From the NCBI RefSeq assembly GCF_913020055.1, contig NZ_CAJWCF010000005.1, positions 1-64,000 of the forward strand: a stretch of 64,000 nucleotides of DNA. The letters are read 5' to 3'. Positions 37,237-48,000 of the stretch are shown piece by piece (position 1 is the first letter of the stretch; each line of letters starts with the position of its first letter). The stretch is from an uncultured Paraglaciecola sp. (GTDB taxonomy: Bacteria; Pseudomonadota; Gammaproteobacteria; Enterobacterales; Alteromonadaceae). Both the position numbers and the translations under genes were made by a program. The notes under the pieces are model-generated. The model saw only the letters and a program-made list of their open reading frames with translations. It was not told the origin of the DNA and made no database searches.

Positions 37237-37665
37237 TTATTCCTCAGGCGGCGCGGTCATTAAGCCGACAGAAGGCGCACCGGCCCTTTGTAATAAAACC
37301 ATTAACTGCACAACTTGACTGTAAGCTACCGCGCCATCACCTTTAACAACTACAGGTGTTTCAGGTTCAACTTGAAGGTGTGCAGCCACTAAAGTCGCCA
37401 AATCTACTGCTGACATTGGTTCTTGCTGACTGTCACCCACATTCAAAAAATATTGGCCTTGCGCATTAACAGATGCCACTAGAGGAGGTTTGGATTCTTC
37501 GTCCAAGGGTTGAGCTTGAGCTTTGGGCAAATCCACTTTCACACCTTGAGTAACAAGTGGCGCCGTTACCATAAAGATAATCAGCAACACTAACATTACG
37601 TCAATATATGGAACCACGTTTATTTCTGAGACAGGGCGTCTACGTTTTCTTACATACATAGTCAA
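37237..37665 (-). CDS. tolR: Tol-Pal system protein TolR
   Basis: An ExbD-family inner-membrane protein of the proton-driven TolQR motor. One transmembrane helix carries the proton-path Asp in YIDVMLVLLIIFMV (about 20-36), followed by a periplasmic domain. 142 residues, equal to E. coli TolR. It lies 5 bp after tolQ and 8 bp before tolA. Confidence 0.96.
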   Translation of the reverse strand: MTMYVRKRRRPVSEINVVPYIDVMLVLLIIFMVTAPLVTQGVKVDLPKAQAQPLDEESKPPLVASVNAQGQYFLNVGDSQQEPMSAVDLATLVAAHLQVEPETPVVVKGDGAVAYSQVVQLMVLLQRAGAPSVGLMTAPPEE

Positions 37666-37670
37666 TCAGC

Positions 37671-38381
37671 CTAAGCAGCAGGTTGGGTAGGGTGAGCCGT
37701 ATCTGCACTTGAGGACAGTGCTTGCCTATGTAAAATACTGGAGAATTCCTCCATAAAATTGCCGTAGCTATTTTCAAGTTTTTCTACTTGATGACTAAAC
37801 CGGTTGTAAGCAATTACCGCTGGTATTGCAGCAAACAAACCCATAGCTGTAGCAATCAATGCTTCGGCAATACCTGGCGCAACCATTGACAAGGTAGCTT
37901 GTTGTTGCCCACCTAAAGCAATAAACGAATTCATTATGCCCCACACAGTGCCAAACAAACCAATATAGGGACTAATAGATCCTGTTGTGGCTAAGAAAGG
38001 TAAGCGGCTTTCCAAACGATCTATTTCACGAGATAAAGACACCCTCATAGCTCTTGAAGTACCTTCCATAACCGCATCTGCTGGTGTGGAAGGGTTTTTA
38101 CGTGACCGAACAAATTCTTTAAAGCCAGCACAGAACATACTAGCCATGCCTTCTAGAGATTGGCGTGCAGCTAATTCTTGATAAAAACGGTTGAGATCAA
38201 CACCTGACCAAAATTTATCTTCAAATTTTTTCATTTCAGAACGAGCAAAATTTAACGCTCGGCTGCGTTCAAATATGAATGCCCATGAGGCAACAGATGC
38301 CGCAAGTAATAACAACATAACCAGTTGCACAAGCAAACTGGCTTCAAGAATAAGATCAACAAAAGATAACTCAGATGGCAC
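37671..38381 (-). CDS. tolQ: Tol-Pal system protein TolQ
   Basis: An ExbB/MotA-type inner-membrane protein forming the pentameric stator around TolR. Three transmembrane helices are visible (about 14-36, 135-160 and 168-195), with the conserved stretches [20 protein letters not shown] and [20 protein letters not shown]. Length 236, close to E. coli's 230. Its start overlaps ybgC by 11 bp. Confidence 0.97.
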   Translation of the reverse strand: MPSELSFVDLILEASLLVQLVMLLLLAASVASWAFIFERSRALNFARSEMKKFEDKFWSGVDLNRFYQELAARQSLEGMASMFCAGFKEFVRSRKNPSTPADAVMEGTSRAMRVSLSREIDRLESRLPFLATTGSISPYIGLFGTVWGIMNSFIALGGQQQATLSMVAPGIAEALIATAMGLFAAIPAVIAYNRFSHQVEKLENSYGNFMEEFSSILHRQALSSSADTAHPTQPAA

Positions 38382-38775
38382 TTGAAAATTCCCCTAAAAT
38401 TTTGTCAGGAATAGCTTGTGGTTTCATACTAGATAAATTGACACAAGCCACTCTGATTAACGCACTGACCAAACACTTTTCGTTTGGACTTATTATTATT
38501 TGTTTGAATACTAAACTAGCACGCTTTAATTCTACTATTTCAGACTGAATACACAACAATTCATTGAAACGAGCAGGCGCATGATTGTCCATTTCAACAC
38601 GTTTGACGACAAAACCCACAGAATGTTCCAAAAGAATGTCTTGCTCTGTGCCCATTTGCCTTAACCACTCGGTTCTGGCGCGCTCTAAAAACTTCAAATA
38701 GTTAGCATAATAAACTATGCCTCCCGCGTCGGTGTCCTCGTAATACACTCGCACATTGTGACTATGTTTGTTCAT
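38371..38775 (-). CDS. ybgC: Tol-Pal system-associated acyl-CoA thioesterase YbgC
   Basis: A 4HBT hotdog thioesterase of the cytoplasm. The catalytic segment [28 protein letters not shown] near the N-terminus carries the Asp. At 134 residues it equals E. coli YbgC. It is the first gene of the tol-pal operon, and its 3' end overlaps tolQ. The function in the Tol system is not settled; links to phospholipid metabolism have been proposed for the family. Confidence 0.96.
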   Translation of the reverse strand: MNKHSHNVRVYYEDTDAGGIVYYANYLKFLERARTEWLRQMGTEQDILLEHSVGFVVKRVEMDNHAPARFNELLCIQSEIVELKRASLVFKQIIISPNEKCLVSALIRVACVNLSSMKPQAIPDKILGEFSSAI

Positions 38776-39194
38776 GGTAAGTTACTTTTATAGATGCTAA
38801 GAGAATAGTTATTACTTTTACATACCTAAGTCTAAGGTATCAAATATCCCAACCTGTGAATCTTTATGCTAACAAACAATATGAAATGCTGAACTGAACA
38901 TTTACTTCACTGAAAAACTTTCTTATTTATCATGATTTTAGCAGAAACAAAGACATACACTCTAACGATATGAACACTTTTAAAATGAATAATTATTCAA
39001 TTAAATAGAACTAACACTTAACTAACAAAACACTAACAAGCAATAGTAAAATTAATAGTTTAAAAATCAAACGAATTAAAATACCCTTTATTATTCAGTA
39101 GGTTGGAAACAAAATAAAGCGAAATAAACATTTTATTTACATTTTTGATTAAAACACATTAGATTTTCTAATCCTTTGATTAATTTAATTCAAT
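38776..39194. other. Intergenic region upstream of ybgC
   Basis: AT-rich, no supportable protein gene on either strand. It must contain the tol-pal promoter (minus strand). The right part of the gap, 39195-39360, carries the promoter-like elements and terminator described separately as a candidate plus-strand RNA. Confidence 0.5.
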
Positions 39195-39221
39195 TGAACC
39201 TTTGGTTTATTTAACTAGAAT
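39195..39221 (+). promoter_or_regulatory. Candidate promoter of the plus-strand RNA
   Basis: TTGAAC (39195-39200) and TAGAAT (39216-39221) are separated by 15 bp, which is short. The -10 is preceded by C (CTAGAAT), a feature favoured by sigma-S, for which a weak -35 and unusual spacing matter less. The call is tentative; it is based on position, about 110 bp before a strong terminator stem. Confidence 0.35.
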
Positions 39222-39227
39222 ACGTCT

Positions 39228-39360
39228 TGTTTTCTGAACTGCACATTGTTTTCCAAATGAGGCAAACGATGAAGTAAATAGTTTATTTGACATGTTCCCT
39301 GGATTTATTTCCTTTAACACTAGTTGTTTGGCCCACATTTATTATGTGGGCTTTTTTTTT
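39228..39360 (+). ncRNA. Candidate intergenic small RNA
   Basis: A strong plus-strand intrinsic terminator closes the gap between ybgC and ruvB, both of which are on the minus strand, so some plus-strand transcript must end here if the terminator is used. With the promoter-like elements at 39195-39221 the RNA would be about 130 nt. It has no open frame of note. The single-stranded-looking part contains TTCCCTGGA (39295-39303), a C-rich seed-like stretch also found in the enterobacterial sRNA SdsR as I recall it; that likeness is too short to assign orthology. The 5' end is a guess. Confidence 0.45.
39331..39360 (+). terminator. Strong intrinsic terminator with no plus-strand gene in front
   Basis: GCCCACAT and ATGTGGGC form an 8-bp stem with a 5-nt loop, followed by nine T. 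The T-run is on the plus strand only; in the minus direction the stem is followed by CAAACAAC, so it does not serve ruvB. Confidence 0.85.
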
Positions 39361-39381
39361 GCCTGAAGGTTTTAGAGTCAA

Positions 39382-40389
39382 TTACTCTGCTGAGTAATCT
39401 TTACCAAAGTGCAAGAAAGCACGTTGTGTAGCAATACGCCCCCTAGGAGTACGTTGCAAAAATCCCTGTTGGATTAAAAAGGGTTCAATCACATCTTCGA
39501 TGGTTTCTCGTTCTTCACCAATGGCCGCAGCGAGGTTATCCAGACCCACAGGCCCACCCATAAATGTTTCAATGATAGCCAACAGTAACTTTCGGTCCAT
39601 ATAATCAAGACCTTCTTTATCGACATCCAATATGTCCAACGCTTGACTGGCGACCTCTAGGGTAATATTTCCATCGGATCTGACTTCAGCAAAGTCTCTC
39701 ACTCGACGTAATAGGCGGTTGCTTATTCGAGGTGTACCTCTGGAACGTCTGGCAATTTCAAGAGCACCTTCTTCGTTTAGGTTTAGGTTCAAATAACTCG
39801 CCGAGCGTTTTACAATTTGTGTGAGATCCTTAATATTATAAAATTCTAGACGCTGCACTATGCCAAAACGATCTCTAAGAGGCGAAGTTAACGAGCCCGC
39901 TCTTGTTGTTGCACCTATTAACGTAAAAGGCGGCAATTCCAATTTTATTGAGCGCGCTGCTGGGCCCTCTCCAATCATAATATCCAGTTGGTAATCTTCC
40001 ATTGCTGGATAAAGAATTTCTTCTACAACTGAACTAAGACGATGAATTTCATCAATAAACAACACATCGTTTTCTTCAAGGTTTGTCAAAAGTGCGGCTA
40101 AATCACCGGCTTTTTCAAGCACAGGTCCAGAGGTGGTTTTAATATTCACCCCCATCTCGTTTGCCACAATATTTGCTAAGGTAGTTTTACCTAAACCAGG
40201 AGGACCAAATATGAGTAAGTGATCTAAGGCATCGCTACGTTTTCGCGCTGCCTCAATAAAAATTTCCATTTGTGAGCAGACATGATCTTGACCAGTATAA
40301 TCAGCCAACATTTTAGGTCGTATGGCACGATCAACTACTTCATCTTCGTGGCTGGCGGTAGGTTTTATTATGCGGTCTGCTTCAATCAT
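39382..40389 (-). CDS. ruvB: Holliday junction branch migration helicase RuvB
   Basis: The AAA+ motor of the RuvAB complex. Walker [10 protein letters not shown] is at about 62-70, Walker [10 protein letters not shown] near 115, sensor I in [20 protein letters not shown], and the C-terminal winged helix has [15 protein letters not shown]. Length 335 against 336 in E. coli. It is 98 bp after ruvA, further than usual, but no terminator or promoter could be identified in between. Confidence 0.98.
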   Translation of the reverse strand: MIEADRIIKPTASHEDEVVDRAIRPKMLADYTGQDHVCSQMEIFIEAARKRSDALDHLLIFGPPGLGKTTLANIVANEMGVNIKTTSGPVLEKAGDLAALLTNLEENDVLFIDEIHRLSSVVEEILYPAMEDYQLDIMIGEGPAARSIKLELPPFTLIGATTRAGSLTSPLRDRFGIVQRLEFYNIKDLTQIVKRSASYLNLNLNEEGALEIARRSRGTPRISNRLLRRVRDFAEVRSDGNITLEVASQALDILDVDKEGLDYMDRKLLLAIIETFMGGPVGLDNLAAAIGEERETIEDVIEPFLIQQGFLQRTPRGRIATQRAFLHFGKDYSAE

Positions 40390-40487
40390 GCGGTGTTTTA
40401 CTAATCGTTATAAATAGTGTTTTTTTATACAGTAACAAAATTATTGAAAGCCGTCTGTAAAAGACTGTTCTGTTTAATTTCTTTTTG

Positions 40488-41111
40488 TTAAACCATGGCT
40501 CGTAGCGCTTCTCGAATAAGTGTTTCGCTACTTATTTCTTCTTTATACACTGCGTTTATCACTCTAATCGCCTGTGGGGGTTTGTATCCCAAAGCAATCA
40601 GTGCACTTAACGCTTCTTCTTTTGAATCGGTACGTTGCACAAAGGTATTTTCTACTGGCAAATCTGGTGTCAGATGAACTGTATCTGTATATCCCTGTTC
40701 TTTTGCTAACTTACTTAATCTATCGCGCATTTCAATGACTAAACGTTCTGCGGTTTTTTTGCCCACCCCGGGAAGTTTGGTTAACCCTGTCACATCTTCC
40801 ATACTCACACATTGCATAAACTGTTGGGCGTTCATACCAGATAAGATAGTTAACGCTAATTTTGGCCCTACTCCGCTGGCTTTTATTAGCTCGCGGAATA
40901 CCGCTCGTTCTTGTTTATTGGCAAAACCAAACAACAACTGGGCATCTTCACGCACTACAAAATGAATACACAAATTGGCTTCTTGGCCAATTTCGGGCAA
41001 CTGATAGAAACTGGTCATAGGCACTTGTACTTCGTACCCCACGCCCCCTGCTTCAATCAGAATTTCAGGTGGCTGCTTTTCAATCAAGATGCCACGAATA
41101 TTACCTATCAT
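40488..41111 (-). CDS. ruvA: Holliday junction branch migration protein RuvA
   Basis: The junction-binding tetramer that loads RuvB. It has an N-terminal OB fold ([28 protein letters not shown]), helix-hairpin-helix motifs ([13 protein letters not shown] and [18 protein letters not shown]) and the C-terminal RuvB-contacting domain ([16 protein letters not shown]). Length 207, similar to E. coli's 203. It lies 42 bp after ruvC. Confidence 0.97.
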   Translation of the reverse strand: MIGNIRGILIEKQPPEILIEAGGVGYEVQVPMTSFYQLPEIGQEANLCIHFVVREDAQLLFGFANKQERAVFRELIKASGVGPKLALTILSGMNAQQFMQCVSMEDVTGLTKLPGVGKKTAERLVIEMRDRLSKLAKEQGYTDTVHLTPDLPVENTFVQRTDSKEEALSALIALGYKPPQAIRVINAVYKEEISSETLIREALRAMV

Positions 41112-41153
41112 TTTGTTTCCTTGGGTTTTAAGTCTTTTGCTCGTAGTGGCAGC

Positions 41154-41675
41154 TTATCTCAAGCGACCACGTACCGTTTTTGTAGCTTGGCCAGACATTT
41201 TTATCAAACTTTGTTGGGTGTGATTGTGACACAAAGCCACAGCCAGAGCATCAGCAGCATCGGCTTGAGGATTGGCTGCCAAGCCTAATAAATAGGTCAC
41301 CATATGCTGAACCTGAGATTTATCCGCACTGCCTTTTCCCACAACGGATTGTTTGATTTGTCTTGCTGAATATTCGGCAACAGGTAAATCAAAAAAAGTA
41401 GCAGCCACAATCGCCGCACCTCTTGCTTGACCGAGCTTTAATGCTGAGTCAGGATTTTTTGCCATGAACACTTGTTCGATCGCAAACTCAGTAGGTTGGA
41501 ATTGGTTGATAATTTCTCTCACGCCATCGAAGATTTGTTTTAACCTTGGCGCAAGCTCATCGCCTTGTAACCGAATACAACCACTGCCGATATATTCAGA
41601 TTTTTGGCCCACTTTTTTTATCACGCCGTAACCGGTAATACGAGAACCGGGATCAATTCCCAAAATAATCGCCAT
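41154..41675 (-). CDS. ruvC: Crossover junction endodeoxyribonuclease RuvC
   Basis: The Holliday junction resolvase. The acidic catalytic set is visible: Asp in [13 protein letters not shown], Glu in [11 protein letters not shown], and Asp residues in [13 protein letters not shown]. 173 residues, equal to E. coli RuvC. In E. coli, yebC precedes ruvC; here nudB lies 51 bp upstream and yebC is missing. Confidence 0.97.
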   Translation of the reverse strand: MAIILGIDPGSRITGYGVIKKVGQKSEYIGSGCIRLQGDELAPRLKQIFDGVREIINQFQPTEFAIEQVFMAKNPDSALKLGQARGAAIVAATFFDLPVAEYSARQIKQSVVGKGSADKSQVQHMVTYLLGLAANPQADAADALAVALCHNHTQQSLIKMSGQATKTVRGRLR

Positions 41676-41726
41676 TAGATCATCGCTCGAGTTGTCGTAG
41701 TTAAAGACTTAAGCTGACGATTGAAT

Positions 41727-42176
41727 TTATTGATTGGCATCTGGTACATATAAAGAGATTGCCTCGCGGTTAGTGTCCGACCACACTTTTTGCATTGCAC
41801 AGTGTTTGTCTAGCCATAAATAGGCAGAGTGTTCTGTCAAACTTATCACTTGGTCGTCGGCGACTTCAACCGCGAATACGTGTTCTGTGTTGAAAGGGGT
41901 GTCAGGGGGATAGCGGTGTTTCCATCTATCGCGAATTTCATAGGTATTAATTTTTTGGCAATCGATTAATTGATAGACCTTTTGAGTAATATCGATGCTA
42001 GTTTCTTCCAACACTTCGCGGCGTGCCGTTTCGCAGGGTTTTTCCCCCAGCTCTAGCGTTCCAGTTACCGATTGCCAAAATTCAGGATCATCATTTCTTT
42101 GCATCACCAACACCTGCCCTGACTGGTTATATACAACCGTCAGGGCAGATTGAGGAATACGGTATTTTGCTTGCAT
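41727..42176 (-). CDS. nudB: Dihydroneopterin triphosphate diphosphatase NudB
   Basis: A Nudix hydrolase that removes pyrophosphate from dihydroneopterin triphosphate in folate synthesis; it also acts on dATP. The Nudix box reads GTLELGEKPCETARREVLEETSID, complete with REVLEE and the leading G. At 149 residues it matches E. coli NudB (150). It is 21 bp after aspS, as in E. coli. Confidence 0.93.
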   Translation of the reverse strand: MQAKYRIPQSALTVVYNQSGQVLVMQRNDDPEFWQSVTGTLELGEKPCETARREVLEETSIDITQKVYQLIDCQKINTYEIRDRWKHRYPPDTPFNTEHVFAVEVADDQVISLTEHSAYLWLDKHCAMQKVWSDTNREAISLYVPDANQ

Positions 42177-42197
42177 TGTATTAGTCGACTAAATCGA

Positions 42198-43964
42198 TTA
42201 ATCCGCTTTTTTTTCTATTACCGTTTGAATTGAAAGCTCTTTGAGTTGTTCTGGGTTGGCTTCGCCAGGTGCGTCTGTCAAAGGACAAGCCGCAGTGTTG
42301 GTTTTAGGGAACGCCATCACATCTCGAATAGAGGTTGCACCTGTCATCAACATCACTAAGCGGTCTAAACCAAAGGCTAGGCCAGCGTGAGGCGGCGCAC
42401 CAAACTTAAGAGCTTCTAACAAAAACCCAAATTTCATTTCGGCTTCTTCGTCACTAATACCTAACAATGAAAATACTTTAGCTTGCATATCTTGTTGATG
42501 AATACGTACCGAACCACCACCCAACTCACAGCCATTTAACACCATGTCGTATGCATTAGACAACGCACCAGCTGGATTAGCAGCGAGTTCATCAGGAGTC
42601 ATATCGCGAGGAGCAGTAAAAGGATGATGTAGTGCATGGAACTGCCCATCAAATTCTTCAAACATAGGGAAGTCGACCACCCAAAGTGGTTTCCATTCAC
42701 CTTCTAACAATTCTAAGTCTTCACCTAGTTTTAATCGAAGGGCACCCAAGGCTTCTGTCACAACAGTGTTAGTGTCAGCACCAAACAGCAGAATGTCACC
42801 GCTTTGTGCACCACTGCGTTCAACAATACCTTTAGCCACGTCTTCAGTTAAAAATTTAAGGATAGGTGATTGCAACCCTTCCATTCCGGCGTCTAGGTCG
42901 TTGACTTTCATCCACGCCAAACCTTTAGCGCCATAAATGCCTACAAACTTACCGTAGTCATCAATTTGTTTACGTGACAACTTTGCACCGCCAGGCACAC
43001 GAATCACCGCAACACGCCCTTTCGGATCATTTGCTGGACCAGAGAACACTTTAAATTCAACGTCGTTAAGCAAATCTGCTACATCAGTCAATTCTAATGG
43101 ATTACGTAAATCAGGTTTGTCGCTTCCAAAGCGGCGCATCGCATCCGCGTAAGTCATACTAGGGAACTCGCCCAAATCGACTGACAACATTTTTTGGAAC
43201 AAGTCACGTACCAGACCTTCAGCAATCGACATCACGCCATTTGCATCTAAGAAAGTGGTTTCAATATCGATTTGGGTAAATTCAGGCTGACGGTCAGCAC
43301 GTAAGTCTTCATCACGGAAACATTTTACGATTTGGTAATACTTGTCCATGCCTGACATCATCAATAATTGTTTAAACAATTGTGGTGACTGCGGCAAGGC
43401 AAAAAATTGGCCTTTGTGCGTACGGCTAGGGACTAAATAATCACGTGCGCCTTCTGGTGTGGCTTTGGTCAAGATCGGGGTTTCGATATCTAAAAAACCA
43501 TCACTCTCAAGATAGTTACGTACACTGCTAGTCACTTTAGCTCTGAATTTTAAACGGTCACTCATCAAAGGACGACGTAGGTCTAAATAACGATATTTCA
43601 AACGCTGCTCTTCAGAATTTTCTTGGTTCCAATCTAGTGGTAACGGAGCGGCTTTATTTAAGATAGTTAAAGATTTACCCAGCATTTCAATTTCGCCGGT
43701 CGACATATCTTTGTTCACTTGGCCTTGTGGTCTGGCTCGAACTAAACCTGTGAGCTGAACACAAAATTCATTTCTTAGAGTCACGGCCGTATCAAAAACA
43801 TCGACTAAATCTGGGTCAAATACCACTTGCACCACACCTTCGCGGTCTCTTAGGTCGAGGAAAATAACCCCTCCCAAATCTCGGCTGCGATTGACCCAGC
43901 CACACAAAGTGACAGTTTGTCCGATATAAGATGAATTGATATTGCCACAATAGTCCGTGCGCAT
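42198..43964 (-). CDS. aspS: Aspartyl-tRNA synthetase
   Basis: Class II aminoacyl-tRNA synthetase of the bacterial type. The N-terminal anticodon-binding OB fold spans about 1-105 ([22 protein letters not shown]). Motif 2 is around [18 protein letters not shown]. The GAD insertion domain covers about 290-420. Motif 3 is [27 protein letters not shown]. Length 588 against 590 in E. coli. It is the first gene of an aspS-nudB-ruvCAB set, divergent from the ABC genes. Confidence 0.98.
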   Translation of the reverse strand: MRTDYCGNINSSYIGQTVTLCGWVNRSRDLGGVIFLDLRDREGVVQVVFDPDLVDVFDTAVTLRNEFCVQLTGLVRARPQGQVNKDMSTGEIEMLGKSLTILNKAAPLPLDWNQENSEEQRLKYRYLDLRRPLMSDRLKFRAKVTSSVRNYLESDGFLDIETPILTKATPEGARDYLVPSRTHKGQFFALPQSPQLFKQLLMMSGMDKYYQIVKCFRDEDLRADRQPEFTQIDIETTFLDANGVMSIAEGLVRDLFQKMLSVDLGEFPSMTYADAMRRFGSDKPDLRNPLELTDVADLLNDVEFKVFSGPANDPKGRVAVIRVPGGAKLSRKQIDDYGKFVGIYGAKGLAWMKVNDLDAGMEGLQSPILKFLTEDVAKGIVERSGAQSGDILLFGADTNTVVTEALGALRLKLGEDLELLEGEWKPLWVVDFPMFEEFDGQFHALHHPFTAPRDMTPDELAANPAGALSNAYDMVLNGCELGGGSVRIHQQDMQAKVFSLLGISDEEAEMKFGFLLEALKFGAPPHAGLAFGLDRLVMLMTGATSIRDVMAFPKTNTAACPLTDAPGEANPEQLKELSIQTVIEKKAD

Positions 43965-44188
43965 GAAAAACGACCTCTAAAAACGTAAACACTGATGAAA
44001 AAATAAGGCCGCGAAGTATATACCCAAACCACCTTAAAATACACGCTTCAGGTGGCTTGGATATAAACTGAATCGACATCAACACGAATTAAATTATTTG
44101 TTTTAGTAAGAAAATGTTGCATCCATAGACTATTGAAAATTAATTCTGCATATTTATCCCCATAAAAACTAAAAACAGGGATAAAGGC

Positions 44189-45082
44189 ATGCTAAAAATA
44201 AAAGATATATCAAAAACTTACGACAATGGGGTAAAAGCCCTTAACAATGTCAACTTGGATATTCCAAAAGGCTTGTTTGGCTTGCTTGGGCCCAATGGAG
44301 CGGGAAAATCTAGTTTGATGCGCACTATTGCCACGCTTCAGCAACCCGATACAGGCAGTATTCAATTCGATAAAATCGATGTGCTGACCCAGCCCAACGA
44401 ATTACGTCAACGCTTAGGTTATTTACCACAAGATTTTGGAGTGTACCCCCGTGTTAGTGCTTACGACTTATTAGATCATTTAGCTATTCTTAAAGGCATT
44501 GATAACAAAGGGGAACGCAAAGAAGCAGTTGATGGCTTATTGGCTCACACAAATTTGTTTCAACACCGTAAAAAAGCGGTCAGTGGCTTTTCTGGGGGCA
44601 TGCGCCAACGTTTTGGTATCGCTCAGGCGTTATTGGGCGATCCAGATTTACTGATTGTAGACGAACCCACAGCTGGTCTTGATCCAGAAGAGCGTAATCG
44701 TTTCCATAATCTTCTTGTGACTTTAGGCGAAGAGAAAGTCATTATTCTATCGACCCATATAGTCGATGACGTATCTGAGCTTTGCCCGAACATGGCTGTT
44801 TTGGGTAACGGGCAAATTTTACTTCAAGGTAATCCAGTGGATATTACCGCCGACTTAAACGGACAAATTTGGCGTAAAACAGTGTCAATTGATGAAGCAG
44901 CAATATTAGAGAATACGTTGCCTGTTATCTCAAAACGTCTGTTTGCTGGTCGCACCGTATTGCATGTTCTGGCGCCTGATGCGCCTGAGGGTTTTGAAAG
45001 TACCCCTGCGACTCTAGAGGATGTATATTTTTCTACCTTACATAACTCTCGACAAAACTCTCATTCAACCCAAGTAGCATAA
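44189..45082 (+). CDS. ABC transporter ATP-binding protein
   Basis: The ATPase of an ABC-2 type transporter. Walker A GPNGAGKSS is at about 34-42, the Q-loop in YLPQDFGVYP, signature SGFSGGMRQRFG near 135, Walker B LLIVDEPTAGLDP near 155, and the His switch in LSTHIVDD. The last 80 residues form a typical extra domain. Length 297. It is followed after 12 bp by its fused permease/peptidase partner, so the two form one transport unit. The substrate is unknown. Confidence 0.92.
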   Translation: MLKIKDISKTYDNGVKALNNVNLDIPKGLFGLLGPNGAGKSSLMRTIATLQQPDTGSIQFDKIDVLTQPNELRQRLGYLPQDFGVYPRVSAYDLLDHLAILKGIDNKGERKEAVDGLLAHTNLFQHRKKAVSGFSGGMRQRFGIAQALLGDPDLLIVDEPTAGLDPEERNRFHNLLVTLGEEKVIILSTHIVDDVSELCPNMAVLGNGQILLQGNPVDITADLNGQIWRKTVSIDEAAILENTLPVISKRLFAGRTVLHVLAPDAPEGFESTPATLEDVYFSTLHNSRQNSHSTQVA

Positions 45083-45094
45083 GGAAGCTCTGTT

Positions 45095-48000
45095 ATGTTT
45101 ACTCAAATGTTAAGGTTTGAATGGCGCTATTTTACTCGCCAGCCCTCTTTTATCGTGACTTGTTTAGTTTTTTTCTTATTGCCATTCCTTGCCATCACCA
45201 TTGATGGAGTGCAAATTGGTTCAGGTGGAAATGTGTTGTTTAACAGTCCCTTTGCTGTTAGCCAAACCATGCTAATTTTTGGCCTGATTAGTATGTTTAT
45301 GGTGGTCAATTTTGTAGCCAGTACTGCCACACGAAACCATACATCTTTCATGTCAGAGATTATTTATACCAAACCCATCAAACCTTTAAGTTACAACCTT
45401 GGACGGTTTTTTGGCGCTTATTTAATATGCCTAGCCGTATTTGCCATGGTGCCATTAGGTTTATTTATAGGCAGCTTAATGCCTTGGATCGATGGCGAAA
45501 GAGTTGGCCCAAATAGTTTGATGATGTACTTACAACCCTTCTTGATTTTTTCCACCACCACTATTTTTGTTCTTGCAACTTTATTCTATGGGGTCACTAA
45601 TTTCTTTAAAAGTGTGATGGCTGGTTACATCTGTGCCTTGGGTTTGTTTATTTTATATTTCGTTTCAGGGCAAGTATTTAATGAACCCGAGCAACGAACC
45701 ATAAGAGCATTACTTGACCCATTTGCCATAGGTTCATTTCGCGAATATACACGCTATTGGACAGCCTTTGAAAAGAACGCATTATTACCCGTTCTTGAGG
45801 GTGCAATATTACAAAACCGTTTATTGTGGCTAGCGGTGGGAAGCTTTATTCTTCTGACCGCAGGTCGACTGTTTAAGCCGTTAACGCTAAGCGCAAACAA
45901 AACCAGCAAAAAATCCAAGAAAGAAAGAATAGACGTTATTCCTGCCAACAGTAATATTGCGATTAAGGCCTCATCCAAAAACGGTTTTGCGCAATTTTTC
46001 ATTCGCACCAAATTTGAAATTAAGCAGGTAATGCTGAGCCCAGCATTCCCTGTTTTATTGCTGTTTTCAGCCTTTCAACTTATTGCCGGCTTTCTTAACA
46101 TAAATGGAGCTTTTGGCGCCCCAAACTGGCCACTCACTCAAACCTTAGTGCAAATCATTGTGGGTGCTTTTAGCCTAATGACGATTATTGTCATTACCTA
46201 TTACACAGCAGAAGTGGTTTGGCGTGAACGTACTGTAGGTATGGGCGATATTATCGACAGTATGCCCGTACGCAACGTCACTTTTTGGTTATCAAAATTA
46301 CTTGCAGTGATGTTAGTGATTGTATCGCTGCATTTTGCAGGATTGGTCATCGCTATTGTCAAACAATTGCTTTCGGGTTATGAAAACATTGAGTTCGGGC
46401 AATATTTGATCAGCTTACTGTATTTTGCTGTGTTGCCCTTTTGCCTACTCATAGTATTGGCGTTTTTACTCCAAGTATTAAGCCCCAATAAATATGTGGG
46501 CATGTTAATTTTTGTTGGCTACATAATTGTATCCAGTGTGTTTGGTCAAATAGGCATTGAACACAACATGTTTAATTTTGGCACCGCACCTGTTTTGCAA
46601 TACTCAGATTTAAATGGCTATGGCTGGTATATACAGACTCAGAATTGGTACATGCTTTATTGGACAGCTCTGTCAGTGGTGTTGGGTGTGATGAGTTATG
46701 GTATGTGGCAAAGGGGCCCTCAGGCATCGCTTAAACAACGTTTTAGTTTGTTAAGTTATCAGCTAGGTAATCAAGGCAAAAGTATTGCAGCGGTAGCATT
46801 AGTCATATTTATATCTACAGGTGGCTATATTCATTACAACACCAAAGTGTTGAATGATTTTTATGGCCAAGATCAGATTTTGGATACACAAGCCGATTAC
46901 GAAAAAGATTACATTGAATTTCGTGATGCACCTATGCCAAGTGTCGTAGCCATTAATGCCACAATAGATGTTTTCCCCAAAGAGCGACGTATCCAAGCCA
47001 ACGCCTCCGTCAATCTGATTAACCGCACAGACCAGCCCATCAGTCGTTTTCTGGTGAATATTCCACGCTTCACAAAAGACTATAATGTAGTGATCCCAGG
47101 TGGTGAATTAGGTGAAACCAACACCAAATACAACCTTGCATGGTTCGAATTTACTCAGCCTATGGCACCTGGTGAAGAGCGCACCGGTCAACTGAATGTT
47201 ATCCGAGCTCACCAAGGGTTTAAAGACAGAGGTGAAGACAATACCTTAGTGAAGAACGGTACGTTTATAAACAACTTCGAATTGTTCCCATCTTTTGGTT
47301 TCAACGAAGGTTACCAAATAAGAGATCAACATGAACGCCGTAAACGAGACTTAGAGCCTTTACAGCGGGCATATAAACTTGAAGATACTAGCCGCTATAC
47401 GGAAAGTTTTTTTGGTAGTGGTGTCGAGTTTATTGATTTTAGTGCCACAGTCTCTACAAGCGATGATCAATTTGCCATTGTGCCTGGATATTTGCAAAAA
47501 GAATGGCAACAAGATGGCCGCAATTATTATAGATACGAGATGGACGCCCCGATGGTCAACTTTTTTAGTGTGATGTCGGCTAACCTAGAGAAGAAAACAG
47601 TCGAACATGATGGGATTAATATCGAGGTCTACTACCATAAAAATCATCATTGGAATGTGGACAGAATGATTGAGTCTAGCCAAGACTCTCTCGACTACTT
47701 TCAAAAAGTATTTAGCCCTTATCAACACAAGCAATTAAGGATTATTGAGTTTCCAGGTTACCGTGGATTTGCACAAAGTTTTGCAAACACTGTGCCCTAT
47801 TCCGAAAATATTGGTTTTATTTCGGACTTACGTAACCCTGAAGATATTGACCCAGTTTATTATGTCACTGCTCACGAAGTGGCTCACCAGTGGTGGGGGC
47901 ATCAACTCAACGCTGCCAATGTGCAAGGTAGCGCGGTATTGTCTGAAACCTTATCGCAATACAGCGCGTTAATGGTCATGAAGAAAAAGTATGGTGAAAT

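Noticed and set aside
40390-40487. Possible promoter or terminator between ruvA and ruvB
   Set aside because: Only a very short stem (GTCT-GTAAA-AGAC) could be formed, and no good -35/-10 pair was found, so no feature is claimed.
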